Shown: positions 33,871-44,871 of the stretch, piece by piece
Layout: the number at the start of each line of letters is the position of its first letter
Position numbering within the stretch: position 1 is the first letter of the stretch
Source of the DNA: Blasia pusilla
Lineage: Eukaryota > Marchantiophyta > Marchantiopsida > Blasiales
Direction of reading: 5' to 3'
DNA: 64,000 nt
Assembly: GCA_050084515.1 (NCBI GenBank)
Contig: CM114271.1
Coordinates: 65,658,001 to 65,722,000 of the forward strand
The notes under the pieces: generated by a model
The model's input: only the letters and a program-made list of their open reading frames with translations
Told to the model about the DNA's origin: nothing
The model's database searches: none
Made by a program: the position numbers and the translations under genes

Positions 33871-34066
33871 GTAGATCCAAGCTCAGCAATAGTCCCTGCA
33901 GGCTTGCTTTGTATGTTGTGTGGTTCTGCTCGTGGTGCGGCCACGATGCTAGTCTGTGATAGATGTTCAAGAGGTTGGCATATGGCATGTTTGACGCCAC
34001 CTCTCACTTAGGTTCCTCGGGGATGATGGATGTGTCCCAGATGTACATAGAGGAGATACTAGGTAG
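33871..34066 (+). pseudogene. PHD finger at the integrase C-terminus of gypsy-2
   Basis: The frame reads CMLC, then VCDRC, then HMAC, then, after a TAG (34009) and a TGA (34024), WMCPRC. This gives the full C4-H-C3 pattern with the Trp two residues before the last Cys pair that typifies PHD fingers (33909-34044). PHD fingers generally bind the histone H3 tail. In gypsy chromoviruses the equivalent position is held by a chromodomain. All eight metal ligands are present, but the two stops make this copy inactive. Confidence 0.82.
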
Positions 34067-34213
34067 GTTTCGATTCCGACTTTTTCTATGACATGGATGA
34101 TAGGAAGGCGACTAACGACGGGGCCACATGAGCACCTGGCCTTTCTGCTCTTAGCGTCCTAGAGATGTATGTTGTGGTAGGTAGGTCTGGAGTTAGAGGG
34201 ACCTAACCACCAA

Positions 34214-34225
34214 CTAGGGGGGCGA
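34214..34225 (+). other. Polypurine tract of gypsy-2
   Basis: The sequence CTAGGGGGGCGAT lies after the end of the pol region and directly before TTGGAAATATTTTGG, which appears to start the 3' LTR. Its position and G-run fit the plus-strand primer of reverse transcription. Confidence 0.5.
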
Positions 34226-34867
34226 TTGGAAATATTTTGGTACTTCTCGCCTCTATGTATGGAGGCCATGAGTTAACATGGGATCGTGTGTGTTTATGTG
34301 TGTATTCGATGACAACGATGTATGTTGTGTAGCAATGTGTATGCGCACAACACGTGTCAAGATTGTTATGATAGATCGATGGGATCTAGCAGAGCGTCTG
34401 CATGAGTAGTGGAGGACAGGCCCATGAGGTTAAGGATGACCTGCTTAGGCCCTTGGAAACTTGAGAGAGCAGGTTTTTTCTTTGTTTCGGCTCATTTGGA
34501 GCCATATTGAGGAACTTACTATTTTAGATAAGTACCATTTTGAGAATATGATTGACTTTCTATTTTTGTTAAGTGGCCTTGACCTCCTACATCAGGTCAA
34601 GAGCCAAGGATGTGACTTGGGAGAATAGATTACCATGGAGAGAGCTTGGGAGAGGGGAGGGATATACCTCAAGGAGAGAGAGCTTGAGAGCTCATTCTCT
34701 CTTTGTTGAACCTCTTGGCATAAGGCGGTGGAACTATGGTCCCTTGCCTTGTGAGTGTAATCCAAGCCTCTCATTAGGAGAGTGGGTTTGGTTTGACATG
34801 AGAGAGAGTGCACACCTTTGAGAGCTATGTTGTGAGATGGTGTAGAGAGAGATTGGATCTTACTTTA
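34226..34867 (+). repeat. 3' LTR part of gypsy-2
   Basis: After the polypurine tract, 138 bases precede the segment 34364-34867, which matches the 5' LTR (23453-23959). The combined stretch is the downstream LTR or part of it. It stops abruptly at 34867, where a second copy of its own first ~125 bases begins. Confidence 0.65.
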
Positions 34868-34868
34868 A

Positions 34869-34995
34869 TTGGAGATATTTTGGTACTTCTCGCCTCTGTG
34901 TATGGATGCCATGAGTTAACATGGGATTATGTGTATTTATGTGTATATTCAATGATAGCGATGTATGTTGTGTAGCGATGTGTATTCGCACGACA
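34869..34995 (+). repeat. Second copy of the 3' LTR start (direct repeat)
   Basis: This repeats 34226-34350 (GGA.ATATTTTGGTACTTCTC, then ATGAGTTAACATGGGAT) in the same direction. It could be the start of a further LTR fragment, or the product of unequal recombination between LTRs. Confidence 0.6.
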
Positions 34996-35112
34996 AAGAT
35001 CATCCACTAATGGATTTTGGTAATTGTTGTGCCCAAGTTGTCGAGTAGTGTAGAGGGCATCCCAAACTTCTTGTACATTCAACCCTTGAGCAAAGAAGAA
35101 GTTTTCCGCCTC

Positions 35113-36886
35113 TCAATCTTGGATATCTATGGCAGTTGCGTGAATAAGCTCCCCTCGATTGTACATGTCAATGAAGCGGACTAGCCACGCTTGCATAGCC
35201 CGATCGATCCTTTGCTGACGCGAGATTTCAGCGCAAACCACCCCATCTATGTTTACTTTGAGGTTGTAATTTGATCGGGGGTTGCGACTTCCCAAACTGA
35301 AGGTGAAATTATCTTGCTCTTGGGTCCGTTCATGATACGTTGGTGGTACATTACTGTCGGGAGTGTGGAAAGAGATGCCAAAGAGATGATACAGTCTTCC
35401 TAACCAAGCTTGTCTAAAAGTTGGACAATTTTGAGATAGTAACATGGCCTTTAAAAGACAATATGGATGCCAATAATAGGCTTTACATGTACTTGTCACG
35501 TAGCAACCCTCAACGGCAATAGGATTGAAGCATATCATACATTTGGGCCAATTTTTTGGCGTAAGGGCCCCTCCTTCAGCTACTACAATTGCCTTCATCC
35601 AATCGGGCACATCTTGATCTTGTCTACTCGGATTGAGAGGTGTTAGGGCCAACATCAAAGAAGCTTAGTTGGTAGCATTTGGATCCACAACATTGTCCCA
35701 TGCTGCATGTAGGGCAGGAGGCCACAACTGCTCCATAGGTTGAAATAAAATCATATCCACCTCCTTTACAAGACGAACCTCAAGTAGAGTTGTCTCAGGG
35801 ATGAGTTCACCCACGTCTCCCCTTGCTCTCCATCGCAGTAATTCATCCATCTCTTGCTCACGTCTTGCCATGATGGATTCATATGCCCTCCTCCACTGCT
35901 CCGTGTGGTGAGTCATAATAGCTCTTTGTCTTCGATGGAGTTCATCTCTGGAAATCGATTCATTCACGATCCTCTCCATCTCCCTCTTAAGTCTCTCATG
36001 CTCTTCTGACAATTGTTGATGCTTCCCCTTCAAAATGTTGAATTCCGCTACCAAATCAAAAGTGCGTTGGGAATTTGTTAATTATCAAACTCTCCAACTG
36101 TGATAGACGAGAAATAACCTCACTATTATTGGGAGCACTCTCCCTGGGAGTCTCCCCACGAGAGCCTGCATTGTAGTCATGGCCTACATTGTAGTCATTC
36201 CTACTATTTTGTCTATCCTCAAGAAAGTACACCATCATAACTCGCCCTTCATCTTCGCCCCTAGGGTTTCTTGACATTCCACCTTGCAGGTATTTGCCTG
36301 GTAACAATCTTGTTGATGAAGATTCCACTCTTGGTCGTTTTGTTTGAGGCCGTGGGGTGCAATCCTCTTCAACTCTATGCCTCTTGTCACTTCTTTGCGA
36401 CATGTCCTCCATATCACTATAATGGACCTCCATGTCCTTCATTAACTCCGTCACTTTGAGCTGAAAAAATACCTTGCTCACTAACTTCCTATTCTTTGAA
36501 ATGAAACTCTTGTAGTCTAGAAGGCCATTGAACAATGCCCAATCCTTTCGCCACTCTTTCTCCTCCACTTTCCTTGCAAATTCTCCAATCGCACGCTTCG
36601 ACCACTTGATCCGCAACTTCTTCAACTCTAGGGCGAGGACTTGTGGGTCAAGGGCGCTATCCAAGTGCGCCTTCAATTCATCATCCGTGACGAATTCTCT
36701 AACCATCTTCTTGGTCACCTTCGCATGTGTGGGCAGTTGTTCTTCCCCTCTTCCATCACCCTCTTCGTTGTGAGGACTACCGTCTTCATGAGGTGGCAGT
36801 GCCATCTTATCTTTTACCAAAATACAAAAGGAAAAATGGTTTAGAAAATCTTCCAATAATAGTAACACGATGAAATTTGGATACAT
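35113..36886 (-). pseudogene. Unknown protein with coiled coil and zinc-binding motif, broken
   Basis: I do not recognise the family. Three consecutive minus-strand frames appear to be one gene. Part 1 (36886-36056, first ATG 36886 or the better-placed 36805) is a charged domain (KKMVREFVTDDELKAHLDSA, then RHRVEEDCTPRPQTKRPRVE) ending in a short leucine-rich helix. A frameshift near 36062 leads to part 2 (36054-35665), a coiled coil (LSEEHERLKREMERIVNE) ending at a TAA at 35665. The same frame continues as part 3 (35658-35113), with a Cys/His cluster C-x2-C...C-x5-C...H-x2-C (CMICF, CYVTSTC, HPYC) that could bind zinc. One frameshift plus one stop suggest a recently broken gene, either host or transposon-derived. 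Confidence 0.5.
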
Positions 36887-37298
36887 CCTTGGATCAACCC
36901 TTGCCGAGCGAGGGTGGAATGCTCGATGTGCACGGGCTCAGGTGAGGGCCACGGGCAACGCGGGCTCATGGAGCCCGCACCCGTGCCCGCACGGATATGT
37001 CCGTCCTTGGTCCGCGTACACAGACTTTGTCCGTGTGCAACCTTGCGAAGAGGGCACCAGTGAGCAAATAAGTCAAGTCAGCATGAACCAGTCGGCAAAT
37101 AAGCCACCAACGAGAAACATAATCCCTTAGGGTTGAGGCTAATTTTCGGAGGCTTCACTTTTTATAGATCTTGCACTTTTCTTTCTTTCCACACATAGTA
37201 ATCCCCTATGTCTCAATAATAATATAGATTATCCCTCTTCCAGCAAACATCGAAATCCGTGAGCCCTCTTACGTCATCAACATATGAAATTCCTCATT
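36887..37298. other. Intergenic upstream of minus-strand gene
   Basis: No gene is seen. A GC-rich stretch near 36920-37040 contains a small perfect hairpin (GCGGGCTC, ATG, GAGCCCGC; 36960-36978) and repeated CCGTGC/GTCCGT words. The rest is unremarkable. Confidence 0.35.
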
Positions 37299-37539
37299 CT
37301 ATGAATCAATGTCCGGGGAGAACCGGGGTTACGTGTTGAGCTAGCCGGAAGAATCTGAGAATTTTCGATTCATGTCGTCACTTACCGGCCAAAAACCGAA
37401 GCTTCAGGGAGGGTGTCCTTTGTATTCGTACCTGTTTAGCCGGCTGGAATGAAAAAAACTTCGAAAATTGCGGCTCGGTTTTGTAGAGACCGGAAATGTA
37501 CGGTTGTCACGAAAAAACTCCCCGGACCCTGCTATGAAT
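37299..37539. mobile_element. Non-autonomous hAT-type MITE with 8-bp target duplication
   Basis: The 225-bp element (37307-37531) has imperfect terminal inverted repeats, CAATGTCCGGGGAG on the left and CAGGGTCCGGGGAG on the reverse of the right end (12 of 14 identical). It is flanked by the direct repeat CTATGAAT (37299-37306 and 37532-37539). An 8-bp duplication and CAGGG-type ends are hallmarks of the hAT superfamily. It has no coding capacity, so it would rely on a transposase supplied elsewhere. Confidence 0.82.
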
Positions 37540-37767
37540 AGGAGAATCCGAGTTAAGAAAAAAATCTTTTATTGGAATTTTTGATACGCAGTGAAGAATG
37601 TTGGAAATATTTGATGCGCATCCACAAAATAGGAATTGTTTTCTAAGCATATGAAAAAAATGGCCCGTTTACTACCCGAGAAGGAAAAGAAGAAGAAAAA
37701 AAATGAAAAGACTCTCCGGATTGCGTTCTAACATACCAACTACCAATTGGAGCAGGTGAAATTCCGT

Positions 37768-38100
37768 ATGTTTCAAAAGAAAGCTACACATGCAGTGTTG
37801 TACAGGTGGGATAATTGCAAGCAGACGCTCACGAGCGCCTGCGTCAAGGCCGGGATCAGAATGGCGGGAGAGAACGCCCTGAATACTTACGAAAACGAGG
37901 GGTACGATCAGATCGTTCAGACTGCGCCGCTGCAGTTCGGGCCTGGTAACCCCAACGCCGAAACGCTCCTGTCTTTCACGTACCTTCGCTTGTCGCCCGA
38001 ACTCTTCACGGAGTCGAACTGGTCGACCTTCACAGCCTTCGTCGACAGAATGGGACTGGTCTCCAGCGGTCGTGTGGCTGATATCGAATTGGTCGGGTGA
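37768..38100 (+). CDS. Orphan ORF, 110 aa, GC-rich
   Basis: The ATG at 37768 opens a 110-residue frame to TGA at 38100. An upstream AG (TTGGAGCAG|GTG) could be a splice acceptor, in which case this is a terminal exon. The protein has no motif I know (YRWDNCKQTLTSACVKAGIR, then LLSFTYLRLSPELFTESNW). Codons are G/C-rich at third positions, unlike the AT-rich flanks and the neighbouring transposons, and the frame is clean. It may be an exon of a host gene or a captured gene fragment. The lack of any homologous copy in the window argues against a window-local repeat. Confidence 0.4.
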   Translation: MFQKKATHAVLYRWDNCKQTLTSACVKAGIRMAGENALNTYENEGYDQIVQTAPLQFGPGNPNAETLLSFTYLRLSPELFTESNWSTFTAFVDRMGLVSSGRVADIELVG

Positions 38101-38879
38101 TGATCGTGCTCTCAGTCAGCTAGTTATCAGCTGCCAACGGAGAGCGTCACAGCGAGAAATTATCTTGCGTACGCGTTCTCCGTTTGCATTGCTATTGACA
38201 CGCGTTTCTCGAGCTGACATCTCAGCTTCCGTCGACGCCAGAGACACGTCAAAGATGAGTCTGATCCGAGGCTTGATAGGTGGCGATCTATGCAATCGAG
38301 AACCACGATAGCTGCAAGCAGAGCGACGGTGGGAGAGTACATCTGCATTCGAAGTCTAGGAAGTAAGTAGAGACCCCGTGAACACGACTGAACTTCAAAT
38401 GGTGCAGCTCCCAATAATGTTCGGGCTGGATCTAGGATCATCTAGCTCAATGGGTCTATGACTAGAGTGTTATGGATGTGTCAACGCAATGCTAGCTAGT
38501 AACGAGCGCAAATCCAATAATAATTGCCTGGATCTAATGTCCTTCCTACAAGGACCTGGATGATAAACTTGGTACGAGTACTCCAGGCTGTGCCGGGATC
38601 ACGTAGGAGATAAAGTGCCCTAAATGTTTTTTCCACAACTCGGATCAGAAGGCGAACTTGGGTTCGCTATTGGGACCGAGTTTGCTGCACACCATTAGAG
38701 CTGACTATTCTAAAAGTATGACGTCCATGTTTCTTTTCGTAAAGGAGTAGTAAAGCGTCTCATTCAGTTTCACGTCTAACTCTTTATTTATCAAATGAAG
38801 ATGTATATAATAAAGCGCCACACCTAGTCTAAAGGACGATATTATAGTATAAAATATTAATAAGAAGAAATTTATTTTA
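38101..38879. other. Intergenic; possible Helitron 3' flank
   Basis: No convincing gene is present. If the minus-strand Helitron ends here, its 3' hairpin and CTAG should lie in this stretch, but none could be assigned with confidence. Confidence 0.3.
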
Positions 38880-41345
38880 TTAAAGTATTTCTTCATACAT
38901 CATCTTTAGTATGAAATATCCTTTTTCATGTGAGAGTGCATCATTTCCTGTTGCTATGTTAGTTGTCTTTTTTTGTCCTACTCTTGATAATGTTACATAT
39001 AATTGACCATGTAAGACGAATAAGAAATTGAAATCTTCGTCAATCAAAATGTAAATCCGTGTCTCATGCAATCAATGGAATTCGTCGAAAAAATATATAT
39101 CTCCAGTGATCTTGCAGTTGATAATTTCGGCATCAATAACATGTTGCATGAATCCAAGGATCACCAATGGAGTTCCATTGGCTTGTCCCTTTGAACCATT
39201 CAAGTTTCGTAAGAGCACTAAAGGTGCACCAATTTTCAAGCTTAAACGATGTGGTGATAAACGTGACGGTAAGCTCGTATTTAAGAATTCTGTCGGATAG
39301 ATATATCTCATCCCCTCATCCAGAATGAAATCAACCTTAAGATAAGTACGTTCTTACATAGAACAAACATATCTTAGAAGATGATTTTAGTTTTGATGCA
39401 TAATATGATTCAAATACTTGTAAAGAAAATGAGATGAAAATTATTTGAAAACCAATATTACCTCTCCATAGAATCGAGACATTATTTCTGCATTCATGTC
39501 ATCAACATCTCGATTTTTCGGTGTAAGAATTGTTGTATCTCTTAAAATTTTTATGTCAGGAAACTTTTCATAATCATTTCCATAGATGATGTTAATTAGA
39601 TCACTTATCTTCTTACTCTTGGTCACCATATCATTTGGAAATCGTATAAAATCCTCTCCCAAGTGAGATTCTGAAGGCACACGACCCTCTCCAACCTCCA
39701 ATAGCCAATCTCCAAAAGCTTGTTGTTGTGCATGCATGTTCACTTCCAAATTTTCAACTCTCATATTCGTTGTAAGCTTCATTATCCTCACATGAGACCA
39801 TAAATATGATCTCTTTAATATAACTTGAATAATTTTTGGCTGGTCTCCATGACCAACAAGAGGTAATATTTGGAGAAAATCCTGACCAAAGATCATTAAT
39901 TTGCCACCAAACGGAACATTCCTCAAGTCTTCTGATACCACTCCCATGATATCTTGAAAAGTTTGATTTACAGCCTCAAATGCATGGCAATAAGTCATCG
40001 GTACCTCATCCCCTATTATAAGCCAAGCCTTTTGAATCAAGCGCGTAGCTTGGCTATTAACAAGTAAACTATAAAATAACATACCGAAAGATATTAGTAT
40101 GTTGGGCAAGTGTTCTCTTTACCACAATAAAAGAAATACAAATTCATGAAATGAGTAGATACTTACTTGCAAGTGGAGTTTTCATTTCACTACATTAATT
40201 GGAATCTTGAAACGTGAATACGTAGTGCGTCCTCCATTTAACAACAAAGCAACTCTTCCCGATAAAGAGATCGCTAAAGCTATGGAGCAAGAAGAATATT
40301 GTATAAAAAAAAATTTCTAGTTCTGCTAGGCCCGTCAATGAAGAATAATCCTGAACTAGAAGAAATATCACCAGCAATAATGCTATCAAGTTTATCGTGT
40401 ATAGCATCCCAAATCAACTGTTGTTCATCATTCAAATTTTCCTCTCCTAACGTAGCTTGTTCATGTAAGTCATCTCAATAATACGGGAGCTCTTCCGCAT
40501 TCGCTTCCAAATACAAATATAAAGATGAAGCTTGGAAATCCGCCTGAGGCGTATCTGGGAAATCAGATAATCATTTTCCTTGATCTTGCAAGTCATAGTG
40601 GACCTCCAATAATGCGGTGTTAATAATTAAAGTGTATGTGAGTGGAGCAAGATCAGGAATCCCTGTTTTCTGCATAGAGGCCATGATTTGGGAGATAAGT
40701 CCAAAAGAAAAAGGATAAAATAAGAATTCTTATCATGGAAGTAGGAATAAGAATTACCTTATTTCGTTCATGTAAAATATCCTCTATGAGAGGGATAAAA
40801 AATTGACTCCATAGTTGAGTACGTCGAGTTCGGGTGTTGTAAATGAGAATAATAGCAAATAGTTGACAAAAGCTTCGACCTGTGCGGATTTTTGATGCTT
40901 CTTGAAAGCATGAGAACACTTCCCTATCATCCTTAAGAAGACCCATTTGAATAGCGGCCACCTTAAATGTTGGATATAGAACTCCTTCCACAGTTTTCAA
41001 GTATTCATATGTAATTGCGCCTCGAACATGATGAAACAACAACCGCAACCAATATTGTTCATCTTCACCTATGAAACTTTAATGTAATCATTTAATTTAC
41101 CACACATAACAATTATTAAATGATGCTTGAAAATTTACGTAATTTGTAAGTACATTGTAGAAATTGCAAACATATTTATCTGGGTGAGTAAGATATAAAT
41201 GACCAATGGGATGACCACAACCATTTCTCCTTTGAATTCGTCGAATCCATTTTTTTTGGCTCCAACGATAGTAGGAAGGAAACTTGATGTATTGATATTT
41301 CAAGCCTCCAAATCTAAGTGATTAGTTGCAAACCATTGTGTAAGA
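38880..41345 (-). pseudogene. Helitron Pif1-like helicase, C-terminal part
   Basis: Minus-strand frames give a Pif1/RecD-type helicase in pieces. One has KAWLIIGDEVPMTYCHAFEA and the Walker B-like region, then FGGKLMIFGQDFLQILPLV (39441-40109) and LTPKNRDVDDMNAEI. Another has SLKIGAPLVLLRNLNGSKG (39072-39311), and the last has HGQLYVTLSRVGQKKTTNI near 38990. The upstream pieces (40195-41303) are more decayed. In Helitrons this domain unwinds DNA during rolling-circle transposition and is fused to a Rep nuclease. The Rep part lies at 46529-48800, separated by an inserted copia element. Numerous stops and frameshifts are present. Confidence 0.75.
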
Positions 41346-41456
41346 GTTGTCTCCCTATTCCTTTGTAGTATCTTCTCAACATTGTCGTGATCATTGAAGA
41401 AAACAGTTTGTAACTCCAGTAGATGAACCGCCAACCTTACAATACTTGGATGTTCC

Positions 41457-41927
41457 TATGAGAATATAAAAATTGACCAAATCACTAAAATATATTACAC
41501 AACTTGGAGATACAAAGTGGCCTAGTCTGTCCGTGTGCTCACAGATGAGGTTTGATGGAGCCTGAATATGGATAAAACTCGACATACAAGAATTCGCTAT
41601 CGCTGCGGCTCCCAACTGCTTCACTACTCGGGAAACTAGGGTTTTTACCTATTTTTATTCATTTCTATTAATAGAAAATTTTTCCAAGGCTGCACCTCTA
41701 GATCCCGCGCCGTCTTGGCATACCAAGGGCTACTATGCCTTCGGACCCCCGCGACGCATCAATATGGGGTTAGATAATCCTAGTAACGCTAATCCATAAA
41801 CCACCTACGTCATATTACTATGACTCCTTTGACATCTAAGTCGGAACCATCAATCTAGGTTTCTCCTCATACAAGGGGGCCCATCAGATTAATGGTGCTC
41901 ACAGAAGTGGATGTTGAGAATCCAACA
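41457..41927 (-). repeat. Copia 3' LTR (471 bp)
   Basis: The right end on the minus strand is TGTTGGATTCTCAACATCC. The left end (TATGAGAATA) is slightly diverged from the TG consensus. It matches 46021-46433 and contains an internal segment (near 41690-41760) that the other two LTRs lack or have shortened. A C-run (41928-41935), the complement of the polypurine tract, lies immediately inside. Confidence 0.8.
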
Positions 41928-42019
41928 CCCCCCCTCAATATCCACTCTCATGTGGACTACGGTCTTGGTCCGATGCGAAGGCCCTTCAAATGTCGATGAA
42001 GCTGATCTCCGCTCAAAGC

Positions 42020-43340
42020 TTAGGTGAAGATGTCTACACGGTTATCCTCTATTGGACAATAGACTAACTTCAAAACCTCTCTCTCGATCAACTCACGAAT
42101 AAAATGATACAAGATCTCTATGTGGATCGTACGAGCATGAAACACAAGATTATGTGCTATGGCAATGCAACTCTGATTGTTATGCCACATTACAGTAGCA
42201 CATTCTGGTGCTGCTTCTATGTCCTCCAATAACTATCTCAACGATACTACTTCACAAGAGGCATAATAAGCCGCTTTGTACTCTGCCTCGGTAGAAGAAA
42301 GAGCCACTGTAGGTTGCTTCTTGCTGACCCATGACGCCACACCTGATCCTACCAAAAAACAATAACCCAAAATTGATCTCCGAGAATCTGAGTCTCCTGC
42401 CTAGTTTGAGTCACAAAACGCTGTCATTTTTGTCCCTGCTCCATAGGTGATTTCGTACTCGATAGTGCCTTTGATGTACTTCAACACATGCATCCCTGCC
42501 TTCCAATGGCTCTCATGAGGCTTAGTTGAGAACCTACTCAACACTCCCACTGCGAAGCTAATGTCTGGTCTAGTGTTGCATAAAAATATCAAACTGGCCA
42601 CAAGCTTTCTGTATAACTTTTCATCTACCAATGGTGAAACATCCTCCATAGAGAGTTTCAACTCTACCTCCATTGGCGAGACCACTTCCTTACACTCGTT
42701 CGTCCCGAATGACTTCAAAAATTTTATAGCATACCTTTTCTAAGAGAGAAAAATAGAATCTCACTGTTGCCAAATCTCCAGCCCTATAAAGTAGTGCAAA
42801 AGACCTAAATCTGACATTTCAAACTCAGATTTCAACACTCCATTTCCTCTATTTTCTTACTATGGTGTCGTGTGATGATCAAATCATCCACATACAAGAC
42901 TATCAACATATACATCCCATCTTCGTAAAATACATACAAATTTGCTTCTGACAGACTCTTGATCAGACCCTTCTCTCGGAAGAATATATCTATTTGTTGA
43001 TACCAAACCCTTAGAGCTTGCTTCAACCCATACAATGCTCGATGAAGCAAACAGACTTTCTCTTCTGATCTGTGTATCTCAAAACCTGTTGGTTGAGATA
43101 TATACACCTCCTCTTGAGACTCCCATTCAGAAAGGCAATTTTCACATCGTATTGGTATAAATGCCAACGTCTTGTTCCTGCCATCGCTAGAACAATTTGA
43201 ATGGTTGTCATCCTTGCAGTAGGAGAAAAAGTCTCATAGTAATCAAATCCTTTGATTTCTGAACATCCTTGTGCAACCAACCTCGCTTTGAATTTATCCA
43301 ATGTACCATCCGACTTGTACTTCGTCTTGTACACCCACTT
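42020..43340 (-). pseudogene. Copia reverse transcriptase and RNase H
   Basis: RT pieces are at 43334-43023 (LDKFKARLVAQGCSEIKGFD, then YETFSPTARMTTIQIVLAMA and QYDVKIAFLNGSL) and at 43167-42832. The second has LLHRALYGLKQALRVWYQQI and the intact catalytic LYVDDLIIT. RNase H covers 42718-42401 (VASLIFLCNTRPDISFAVGV) and 42229-42020 (VMWHNNQSCIAIAHNLVFHA). All are on the minus strand and separated by shifts. They match Tork/Sire-like plant copia polymerases in general form. Confidence 0.85.
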
Positions 43341-43715
43341 GGTTCATATTATCTTCCTGTCCTTTGGCTTCTCAACCAAAGTCCAAGTTTCATTTCTGTG
43401 AATAGCATCCATCTCCATCTACATGGCCTCTCTCCATTGAAGATGAGCAAGGGCCTCATTTAAGCATGATGGCTCTTCCACCTTCAAGACCTATGTCATC
43501 AAAGCCATATTGACAAGATGTGCGGAAGCTCAACTCTGCTCCTCTAGTCTCTTGGATCTCCTTGGATGTGTAACAACTTCTTCAGTTGCTGGTGGATCCT
43601 TACCATCCAAGAGCTACTTTATCCACTTAAGGTATGACGACCGTGGTGGAAGAGCAGGATGCTCTTTGTAATCATCACCAAATTCTTCTTCTTGGTGATT
43701 TGGTGTAAACATTGA

Positions 43716-44534
43716 TTATGTGCTCTGGTGAGTTATCTCTTCGTTTGATGATAACGTGGATGGACCACTGATATCCGCCACTTGACGAGGTTGTTCCTGG
43801 AACACCACATCATGGCTCATAAGCATCTTCTGTGCCTCATGACACCACAAGCGATAAGCTTTAGACTCATCACTGTATCCCATAAAGATGCACTTCCTGC
43901 TCTTGGACTTCAACTTGGTCCTCGATGCTTCAGGAATATGTACAAAGCACTCACTACCAAAAGTCGTGAAGTGTTGGACTGATGGTACCTTACTTGAGTA
44001 TGCTTCATGAGGAGTCATGCCTTGCACTGACTTGGTAGCACTTCTATTTAGAATGTAAACGGCAGTATTAACAGCTTCAGCCCAAAATCCTCTTGTTAAA
44101 CCTTATGCTTTCAACATACATCTTGCTATCTCCACCACTATACAGTCTCGACTCTTAACAACTCCATTTTGTTGTGGTGTATGTGCCGTAGTTAATTTTT
44201 TCTTGATTCCATGCTCCCCCAAATATTTGTTGAATTCTGTTGATAAGAATTCTCCTCCTCAATCCGTGCGAAGCTTCTGCACCTTCTTTCCTGTCTCATT
44301 CTCAACCAGCTTGTGCCATACTTTAAGTTTTCCAAAAGCACTTGCCTTATTACGAAGGAAATACACCCATATCTTCCTACTATAATCGTCGACCACTAAA
44401 AAGTAGTAGGAAGAACCACCTAATATGACTGTTCTCATTTTACCACATAGGTCAGCATGTATCAGCTCTAGAGGAGCCTTTGCTCTATTGCTGGACTCTT
44501 GTGGAAATGATTTTCGGTGTTGCTTGCCCATCAT
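43716..44534 (-). pseudogene. Copia integrase
   Basis: The catalytic core starts at 44534-44259, with the GKQHRKSFP zinc-region end, then LELIHADLCGKM with the first Asp, and VVDDYSRKIWVYFLRNKASA. A stop falls after KVQKLRTD at the second Asp. The C-terminal part at 44027-43716 has MTPHEAYSSKVPSVQHFTTF and GSECFVHIPE, then CIFMGYSDESKAYRLW. Between the two parts the frame is interrupted. The enzyme would insert element DNA. Confidence 0.85.
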
Positions 44535-44871
44535 TCAAGCTTCACAATCGTTGGTAAATTAACAACCATGCCAGATTTTTGCATCTGACATAGTAAGGGA
44601 AAGCTTAGGTGACCAAATCTTTCATGCCACAATTTACTGCTACTAAGATCTGTACTTACACTTTTCTTAAAAGTATACAACTCGTAGATATTTCCACGTC
44701 ATATACCTTCGCCCACTACTTTCCCATTGGCATCATCAATGACTGCTCCAGATTTCTTGAAACGAACTTCTAAGTCACGATCACATAATACTACTACTGA
44801 AAGCATATTGCTTTTCAACTCCAGTACGCACAATACATCCGTTAACTTCTTTTCATCTCCTTTTTGTGAGA

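Noticed and set aside
36960-36978. Small GC hairpin (8-bp arms, 3-nt loop) as terminator or regulatory site
   Set aside because: Arms this short are expected by chance in a GC-rich patch, and eukaryotic genes do not use such terminators.
38441-38600. Possible tRNA-like or Helitron 3' end sequence
   Set aside because: No cloverleaf or hairpin plus CTAG could be fitted by eye.
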